A DNA stretch of 20,365 nucleotides from Flavobacteriales bacterium (GTDB taxonomy: Bacteria > Bacteroidota > Bacteroidia > Flavobacteriales > Flavobacteriaceae). Of the stretch, positions 15,754 through 20,365 are shown one piece after another; position 1 is the stretch's first letter; every line of letters begins with the position of its first letter. The notes under the pieces are model-generated. The model saw only the letters and a list, made by a program, of their open reading frames with translations, was not told the DNA's origin and did no database searches. A program made the position numbers and the translations under genes. The stretch covers positions 1-20,365 of the forward strand of contig PDQE01000067.1 of NCBI GenBank assembly GCA_002747735.1, in the 5' to 3' direction.

Positions 15754-15761
15754 TAAAGATA
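15754..15761 (-). promoter_or_regulatory. Near-consensus -7 element of the CoA-transferase gene
   Basis: The minus strand reads TATCTTTA, one base off TAnnTTTG, 22 bp before the ATG at 15731. Confidence 0.35.
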
Positions 15762-15877
15762 ATGAAATTTCTAAATCCTGTCAAAAGTCATGTTTTGAAA
15801 ATATTGCTGAATAAAATTTTAACAAACCTAAGAACCTATTTTATCAGAGTGTTGCATTTGCTTGTTGAATTTATTAT

Positions 15878-16018
15878 TAACCTGAATTCGATTAATCTTG
15901 TTTTCACAGAACGTATAGAATACTTTAGATTTGTACTTAAAAGCATGAAGAAATATCAAGATATTTCAAAGGTTTTTTAAAGAAAGCTGTGGTCACAATA
16001 TTAATCGAATTCAGGTTA
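15878..16018 (+). mobile_element. 141-bp MITE-like element, internally deleted insertion-sequence derivative
   Basis: The ends are a perfect 19-bp inverted repeat: TAACCTGAATTCGATTAAT at 15878-15896 and its complement at 16000-16018. The first 100 bp match the copy at 19286 with three differences. They include a promoter-like word (TAGATTTG) and an ATG at 15945 starting MKKYQDISKVF, then a stop at 15978-15980. The frame ends there because one extra T precedes the deletion joint, and the remaining ~40 bp are the right end. Transposition would therefore need a transposase supplied elsewhere. If the element is counted from AACCTG to CAGGTT, ATT flanks it on both sides, a possible 3-bp target duplication. 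It sits between the CoA-transferase and map starts and interrupts no gene. Confidence 0.85.
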
Positions 16019-16064
16019 TTACACCCGTAAATTGTACCGATTTAGAATTCTCCTTTATATCTCT

Positions 16065-16072
16065 TATCTTTG
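16065..16072 (+). promoter_or_regulatory. Probable -7 promoter element of map
   Basis: TATCTTTG matches TAnnTTTG, 22 bp before the map ATG and 46 bp beyond the right end of the MITE-like element. No TTG sits at the normal -33 distance. Confidence 0.6.
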
Positions 16073-16094
16073 CAATAGCTTAAAAATTTTTTGA

Positions 16095-16913
16095 ATGATT
16101 AAAATTAAGACCAAAGATCAGATTGAACTAATAAGAGGAAGTGCCTTAATAGTTTCAAAAACTTTGGGTATGCTTGCAAAAGAAGTAAAGCCCGGAGTAA
16201 CAACTCTTTATTTAGATAAATTGGCAGAAGAATTTATAAGAGACCACGGAGCAGAACCCGGATTTTTGGGTTTATATGGTTTTCCCAATACCCTCTGTAT
16301 GAGTCCCAATGCTCAAGTAGTTCACGGGTTCCCTACTGATAAACCTTTAGAGAATGGCGATATTATTTCTATAGATTGTGGAGCAAAAAAGAATGGTTTC
16401 TATGGAGATCATGCCTATACTTTTGAGGTGGGGGAAGTAGCTGAAGATATACAGCAATTGTTAAAAGTAACCAAAGAAAGTTTGTATAAAGGTATAGCTC
16501 AATTTAGATCGGGAAATAGAGTAGGCGACGTAGGTTATGCCGTTCAGCATTATTGTGAACAATACGGTTATGGAGTGGTAAGAGAGTTGGTAGGCCATGG
16601 TTTAGGCAGAAAAATGCACGAAGACCCTGAAATGCCCAATTACGGCAGAAGAGGCAGGGGTAAAAAATTTAGAGAAGGCATGGTAGTGGCCATAGAGCCA
16701 ATGATTAATATGGGTACTCACAGAGTAAAACAACTCAAAGACGGTTGGACTATCCTTACCTTAGACGGAAAGCCATCAGCACATTTTGAACATAATGTAG
16801 CCATAGTTGACGGCAAGCCGGAACTGCTTTCTACTTTTAAATATATCTATGAGGCTTTGGGCATTACCAGTGATGAAGAAGAGCCCTTTAAGCAGAATCA
16901 AATGGCTGTTTAA
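16095..16913 (+). CDS. map: Type I methionine aminopeptidase
   Basis: This enzyme removes the initiator methionine from new cytoplasmic proteins after deformylation. The 272 residues contain the five metal ligands of the pita-bread fold: D94 (SIDCGA), D105 (FYGDHAYTF), H168 (GHGLGR), E201 (AIEPM) and E232 (HFEHNV). H77 in QVVHGFP is the substrate-contacting histidine. The C-terminal acidic tail (SDEEEPFKQNQMAV) is slightly longer than in E. coli. In many bacteria map sits in the ribosomal-protein cluster with infA and rpmJ; here it does not. It heads a plus-strand group that ends with a methyltransferase. Confidence 0.97.
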   Translation: MIKIKTKDQIELIRGSALIVSKTLGMLAKEVKPGVTTLYLDKLAEEFIRDHGAEPGFLGLYGFPNTLCMSPNAQVVHGFPTDKPLENGDIISIDCGAKKNGFYGDHAYTFEVGEVAEDIQQLLKVTKESLYKGIAQFRSGNRVGDVGYAVQHYCEQYGYGVVRELVGHGLGRKMHEDPEMPNYGRRGRGKKFREGMVVAIEPMINMGTHRVKQLKDGWTILTLDGKPSAHFEHNVAIVDGKPELLSTFKYIYEALGITSDEEEPFKQNQMAV

Positions 16914-16980
16914 ATGGATATGGTGGTGAATACAACATTGGTTAGAGAGAAAAGAAATATTATCCGATATTGCCATAGAA

Positions 16981-17238
16981 ATGACACCTACAAATAGGCT
17001 GAACACTGCTAATGTACGGATTAAAAAAGATGATGTTTTGCTGCAACACATTCATTTTCATAGACAAATAACGCATTCAGTAGAGGATGAATTGGCTCTC
17101 GCAAAAGATGGAGTTGCATGTTTTTTTAAAAATGGAATGAGTATGGTAATTCCATCTAATGTAAAGCACAATGCCGGAACCATTAATTTTTGCAAAGTAA
17201 CAGACACTTTCTGTACGGTTAGGAAAAATTACAAGTAA
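16981..17238 (+). CDS. Doubtful 85-codon ORF, perhaps the remains of a cupin-like gene
   Basis: I do not recognise this product firmly. The open frame actually begins at 16930, after a TGA, and the first ATG is at 16981. The middle and end (HSVEDELALAKDGVACFF, then MVIPSNVKHNAG) resemble the cupin pattern H...EDE(L/F)..V..G.....VP.GV.H. The beta-strands between and the second histidine of the usual HxH pair are missing or altered. That would fit a shortened, decaying single-domain cupin, but the similarity is by eye only. A second short frame (ATG 16914, 27 codons) overlaps its start in another frame. It fills the only large gap between map and the small membrane-protein gene, in the same direction. 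Confidence 0.35.
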   Translation: MTPTNRLNTANVRIKKDDVLLQHIHFHRQITHSVEDELALAKDGVACFFKNGMSMVIPSNVKHNAGTINFCKVTDTFCTVRKNYK

Positions 17239-17243
17239 TTTCT

Positions 17244-17426
17244 ATGGAGAAAAGTTTAATTTATTACTTCCTTCTGATTTTTGGAATTATCTTAATTTCC
17301 GTAGGATCCATTTTTAAGTTGTTAAAATATTCTATAGGCCCCTTTAGAGGTGTCCATTTTGTGTTATTAGGCTTATTATTTGCTTTTATCGGTATTTTTT
17401 TAAACAAGTATTTTACCAAAGAATGA
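17244..17426 (+). CDS. Small two-helix membrane protein
   Basis: The 60-residue product is almost entirely two membrane helices (about 5-25, LIYYFLLIFGIILISVGSIF, and 38-55, HFVLLGLLFAFIGIFLN) joined by a short basic loop, KLLKYSIGPFRG. It has no recognised domain. That it is a real gene is supported by the 4-bp ATGA overlap with the methyltransferase start at 17423, which implies translational coupling. The function is unknown. Partnership with the downstream methyltransferase is possible, but only by position. Confidence 0.75.
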   Translation: MEKSLIYYFLLIFGIILISVGSIFKLLKYSIGPFRGVHFVLLGLLFAFIGIFLNKYFTKE

Positions 17427-18190
17427 AGGTTTTCAGGTATCTGCTCAATACAATACCCCGTCCGTTTTTAATAAAAATAAGTTATTGGGTACGCCCGTTA
17501 ATTGCCCTTTATTACCGGGGAAATAAATATACCGATCCTATTAATGGAAAAAGCTATCGAAAATTTTTGCCATACGGCTATGGTACACAAAGGTCAAATG
17601 TACTTTCTCCGGGTACGTTATCCTTAGAAAGGCACAGGTTACTCTGGTTATATCTACAAAATAAAACCGATTTCTTTGATTCTAAAAAGCCAAAAAAAGT
17701 CTTACAGATGGCTCCGGAACAATGTTTCCTGAAAAGATTTAGAAAACTTAAACACATAGAACTTATCACAGCCGATTTATACTCGCCCATAGTAGATGTA
17801 AAGGCAGATATTTGTAATCTGCCATTTGAGGACAATAGCTTTGAAATTATCTTCTGCAATCATGTTTTAGAACATATTCCTAATGATAAGATGGCTATGA
17901 AAGAACTCTACCGTGTTTTAAAACCTGGTGGTATGGGTATTTTTCAAATTCCAATGGATTATAACAGAAAAATTACTTATGAAGATGAGGCCATTACCTC
18001 ACCCGAAGCCAGAGCAAAACACTTTGGACAATACGATCATGTAAGGGTATATGGTTTAGACTATTTTCAGCGTTTGGAAAGCGTAGGGTTTAAGGTAGAA
18101 AAAGTAAATTATTCTAAAGAGCTAACGGTTGAAAAAATAGACCATTTTCGGTTAATGAAAGATGAAATTCTACCGGTTTGCTATAAATGA
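17423..18190 (+). CDS. Class I SAM-dependent methyltransferase (Methyltransf_11 type)
   Basis: The 255-residue protein has a C-terminal methyltransferase core. Residues 127-151 (KADICNLPFEDNSFEIIFCNHVLEH) and 160-170 (KELYRVLKPGG) are the acidic, LEH and LKPGG motifs. The SAM-binding motif I, usually VLDxGxGxG, is VLQMAPEQCF here (93-102), so the glycine loop is replaced by APE. The N-terminal ~60 residues (FRYLLNTIPRPFLIKISYWV) are basic and aromatic and may touch the membrane. Substrate unknown. It overlaps the small membrane-protein gene by 4 bp and ends 4 bp from the convergent prmA stop, with no terminator visible between them. Confidence 0.85.
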   Translation: MKVFRYLLNTIPRPFLIKISYWVRPLIALYYRGNKYTDPINGKSYRKFLPYGYGTQRSNVLSPGTLSLERHRLLWLYLQNKTDFFDSKKPKKVLQMAPEQCFLKRFRKLKHIELITADLYSPIVDVKADICNLPFEDNSFEIIFCNHVLEHIPNDKMAMKELYRVLKPGGMGIFQIPMDYNRKITYEDEAITSPEARAKHFGQYDHVRVYGLDYFQRLESVGFKVEKVNYSKELTVEKIDHFRLMKDEILPVCYK

Positions 18191-18194
18191 GCCA

Positions 18195-19028
18195 TTATTT
18201 TTTATATTTTAGGGCTACCCAATTATTTTTTTCTAAATAATCTTTTAAGACTAAGTTATTCTCATCCGCCTCTTTTTCTATAAGTGGCATATCTTCCGTA
18301 AAAAAACCACTTAAAAGAACGGTGCCACCTTTATTGAGATAATTTGCATATATGACCAAGTCTTTAATTAGAACATTCCTGTTTATATTGGCCATAATTA
18401 TGTCATATTTGGAATGGCCCAAAAACAAAGCATCACCTTTATAAACATCTATATCGTTGATGTTATTGAGTGAAATATTGTCAAAAATATTATTTACGCT
18501 CCATATGTCTATGTCAATGGCATCTACCCGGCCTGCTCCTCTCATTTTAGCAAAAATAGACAGAATACCCGTTCCGGCACCCATATCCAACACCCTTTTA
18601 TCCTCAAAGTCAACTTGGAGCATAAGTTCTAACATTAGGGCTGTGGTTTCATGGTGGCCGGTTCCAAAACTCATTTTTGGACTTATTACAATATCATAGG
18701 GCAAATCTTGTTTGTTGTGAAAAGGTGCCCTTACCCCAATTTTATTTGCAATAGTTATTGGCATAAAATTTTTCTCCCATTCACTATTCCAGTTTATCTC
18801 GGGAACGGGAGCTCTGTCATAATGAAAATGATAATCCGGCATGGTAAGAACAGTTATCTCATTCATACGGAATTTTTCATCATTTTTTTCAGTTATATAT
18901 GCTATAAGCCCGTCTTCTGTTTCTTCAAAACTGTCAAAACCGGCATTAGATAACTGGGCAATGAGTATTTCCGATGCCGGTTCTCTCGGTTCAATAGTAA
19001 AAATATAACTTATGTATTTTTTATTCAT
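18195..19028 (-). CDS. prmA: Ribosomal protein L11 methyltransferase
   Basis: PrmA methylates the N-terminal amino group and lysines of ribosomal protein L11. The 277-residue protein has the substrate-binding N-terminal half, then the conserved MSFGTGHHETT (119-129). The SAM loop is RVLDMGAGTGILSIFA (145-160). The acidic strand is VDAIDID (168-174), and IMANINRNVL (211-220) holds the catalytic-loop asparagines. Length and motif order are normal. It lies downstream of tpiA on the same strand, but 516 bp away, with insertion-element debris in between. Confidence 0.95.
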   Translation of the reverse strand: MNKKYISYIFTIEPREPASEILIAQLSNAGFDSFEETEDGLIAYITEKNDEKFRMNEITVLTMPDYHFHYDRAPVPEINWNSEWEKNFMPITIANKIGVRAPFHNKQDLPYDIVISPKMSFGTGHHETTALMLELMLQVDFEDKRVLDMGAGTGILSIFAKMRGAGRVDAIDIDIWSVNNIFDNISLNNINDIDVYKGDALFLGHSKYDIIMANINRNVLIKDLVIYANYLNKGGTVLLSGFFTEDMPLIEKEADENNLVLKDYLEKNNWVALKYKK

Positions 19029-19285
19029 AATCCAATTCTAATTGTTTTTATAAGAATATCATTACATTTATATAGTGTTATAAAGATTTATGTTTTTTAA
19101 TGGGACATAAATCTCCTGTCTAAAAGATATTAAAAAATAAAGAAAATAGCTTAACTGAGTAATAAAAAACCACTTAAGGCCACTTTTTCAGGAGGTTAAG
19201 TTCTTTTCATCGCTATCCGGGAGGCCAATATTTCATAGTATTTTCTTATATCTTTTTAGTAAGCCAAATTTATCTAAGACACTAT
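19029..19285. other. Spacer between prmA and the insertion-element remnant
   Basis: No gene was found. On the minus strand a long-range inverted repeat (ACTTAA ... TTAAGT, about 19170-19203) is followed by GGTTTTTTATTAC. This resembles an intrinsic terminator, lying about 340 bp after the tpiA stop and 140 bp before prmA. No TAnnTTTG word was seen close to the prmA start. Confidence 0.35.
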
Positions 19286-19424
19286 TAACCTGAGTTCGGT
19301 TAATCTTGTTTTCACAGAACATATAGAATACTTTAGATTTGTACTTAAAAGCATGAAGAAATATCAAGATATTTCAAAGGTTTTTAAGTGCAAAGATGAG
19401 GTGTTATATACGTTTCTTTGTTAA
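19286..19424 (+). mobile_element. Left-end remnant of the same insertion element, with the first codons of a probable transposase
   Basis: Bases 19286-19385 match the first 100 bp of the MITE-like element at 15878 with three differences (two in the terminal repeat, one further in). The ATG at 19353 opens MKKYQDISKVFKCKDEVLYTFLC before a TAA at 19422-19424. This goes 11 residues beyond the point where the other copy is broken, and so shows more of the original protein. The start resembles the N-terminus of an IS transposase, but I cannot assign the IS family. No matching right terminal repeat occurs before tpiA, so this copy is one-ended and dead. Confidence 0.75.
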
Positions 19425-19464
19425 GACTTTCTTCTTTTTGCCATAAATTTCCCGAAATCTCCTT

Positions 19465-19482
19465 GTAATATCTCGATATTAC
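19465..19482. other. Perfect short inverted repeat downstream of tpiA
   Basis: GTAATATC and GATATTAC (8 bp each, 2 nt apart) lie about 60 bp past the tpiA stop. A hairpin with a CTCG loop is possible. No T-run follows on the minus strand, so a terminator call is weak. Confidence 0.35.
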
Positions 19483-19544
19483 TCGAAAATTTCATAAAAT
19501 TTCTAATCAAAAATAATTGATAGTTTTTACTAGAGTTGAATATG

Positions 19545-20303
19545 TTATATAGAATCAATTAACGCCACAAAATCGTTGGCATTAAGAGATGCTCCACCTA
19601 TCAAACCACCGTCTACGTCTTTTTTAGAAAAAATTTCTTTGGCATTGCTTGGTTTTACACTTCCTCCATAAAGGATAGAAACATTCTCAGCCACGTTAGA
19701 GTTATATTTTTCTGTGATGAGATTTCTAATAAAAGCATGTATTTCCTGTGCTTGTTCAGGCGTTGCGGTTTCTCCGGTGCCAATAGCCCATACTGGTTCA
19801 TAGGCTAAGATTATATTTTTCCAGGCATTGTCATCCAAATGAAATAAAGCATTTTTTAATTGGGATTCCACTACTTTAAAATGATTGTTTTGCTTTCTTT
19901 CTTCTAATTTTTCGCCAAAACAAAAGATAATTTCTAAGTCGTTTTTTAATGCCTGATTAACTTTTTTAGCCAGTAAATCATCGGTTTCATTAAAATATTC
20001 TCTTCTTTCTGAATGCCCAAGAATAACGGTTTTTACGCCTAAACTTTTGAGCATATCTGCAGAAATTTCTCCGGTAAAAGCTCCACTATCCGCTTGGTGC
20101 ATGTTTTGTGCAGCCACTTCTATGGCAGATTTTTTTGACTTTTTTAAAGCAGCTTTTAAATTGACAAAAGTAGGTGCAATAATAACTCTGGTATTGGCTA
20201 ATTCTTTGTTTTTTATGGCTTTTTTAATTCCTTTAACCAATAACTTAGTTTCCTCTAAGTTTTTGTTCATTTTCCAGTTTCCGGCTACAATATTTTTTCT
20301 CAT
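19545..20303 (-). CDS. tpiA: Triosephosphate isomerase
   Basis: TpiA interconverts dihydroxyacetone phosphate and glyceraldehyde 3-phosphate in glycolysis and gluconeogenesis. The 252 residues form a standard TIM barrel. Catalytic residues are K11 (GNWKMN), H97 (ILGHSERREYF) and E169 (AYEPVWAIGTG). The flexible loop 6 reads PVWAIGTGETAT, with E where many bacteria have K. The phosphate-binding YGGSVKPSNA and GLIGGASL are intact. The start at 20303 gives the usual MRKNIVAGNWKMN. A promoter word lies 34 bp upstream. In flavobacteria, as I recall, tpiA is often directly followed by prmA; here the two are separated by insertion-element debris. Confidence 0.97.
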   Translation of the reverse strand: MRKNIVAGNWKMNKNLEETKLLVKGIKKAIKNKELANTRVIIAPTFVNLKAALKKSKKSAIEVAAQNMHQADSGAFTGEISADMLKSLGVKTVILGHSERREYFNETDDLLAKKVNQALKNDLEIIFCFGEKLEERKQNNHFKVVESQLKNALFHLDDNAWKNIILAYEPVWAIGTGETATPEQAQEIHAFIRNLITEKYNSNVAENVSILYGGSVKPSNAKEIFSKKDVDGGLIGGASLNANDFVALIDSI

Positions 20304-20337
20304 TTTTACAAAAATTTTTAATGATTGAAAGATATTA

Positions 20338-20345
20338 CAAATATA
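20338..20345 (-). promoter_or_regulatory. Probable -7 promoter element of tpiA
   Basis: The minus strand reads TATATTTG, an exact TAnnTTTG match, 34 bp before the tpiA ATG. The -33 region would lie at or beyond the window edge. Confidence 0.55.
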
Positions 20346-20365
20346 GTTGAAATTTAAACGATTTG

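Noticed and set aside
15762..15980. 72-codon plus-strand ORF
   Set aside because: It starts in the promoter region of the CoA-transferase gene and runs into the MITE-like element; its last 12 codons are the truncated transposase start. The first part has no recognisable protein character.
1..20365. CRISPR array, tRNA/rRNA genes, phage or defence cluster
   Set aside because: No regularly spaced direct repeats, cloverleaf-like sequence, or integrase, nuclease or toxin-antitoxin genes were seen. The gaps are accounted for by promoters, short repeats and insertion-element remains.

Overview
The window looks like a piece of a Bacteroidota chromosome, most likely a flavobacterium. It is AT-rich and carries a three-subunit type-B succinate:quinone oxidoreductase, a metal-type KdsA, an AsmA-like protein with a lysine-rich tail and a BT0820-like HAD protein. 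Several genes are preceded by the Bacteroidota promoter word TAnnTTTG, and Shine-Dalgarno sequences are not conspicuous. The gene content is overwhelmingly housekeeping. I see no phage, plasmid, CRISPR, secretion or defence cluster, and no tRNA or rRNA gene.

Layout. 1-400 (-): 5' part of an exported thioredoxin-like protein, cut by the window edge. 866-4479 (-): sdhC, sdhA and sdhB, in transcription order. 4933-6104 (+): an O-methyltransferase and a small exported or lipoprotein-like protein. 6118-6975 (-): tatA followed by a PAP2 phosphatase. 7058-7876 (-): kdsA, for LPS Kdo synthesis. 8274-10904 (+): a large AsmA-family envelope protein. 11231-11698 (-): an exported ankyrin-repeat protein. 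11897-13946 (+): gpmI and an exported thioredoxin-fold protein, one base apart. 14004-14411 (+): a small HAD hydrolase, sharing a two-way terminator with a convergent CoA-transferase (14469-15731, -). 16095-18190 (+): map, a doubtful 85-codon ORF, a two-helix membrane protein and a methyltransferase. 18195-20303 (-): prmA and tpiA.

The genes serve central carbon metabolism (SQR, GpmI, TpiA, CoA-transferase), envelope building and traffic (KdsA, PAP2, TatA, AsmA, exported redoxins) and protein maturation or modification (Map, PrmA).

Three things stand out. (1) sdhB appears to have lost about 25 codons in frame, including one cysteine expected to bind the [3Fe-4S] cluster. (2) A small inverted-repeat element occurs three times: as an internally deleted 141-bp MITE-like copy, a one-ended remnant with the first codons of a probable transposase, and a lone terminal repeat in the leader of the O-methyltransferase gene. 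(3) A 125-nt imperfect palindrome capped by a C(UACG)G tetraloop lies just 3' of the AsmA-like gene. I did not find a convincing multi-gene novel system.
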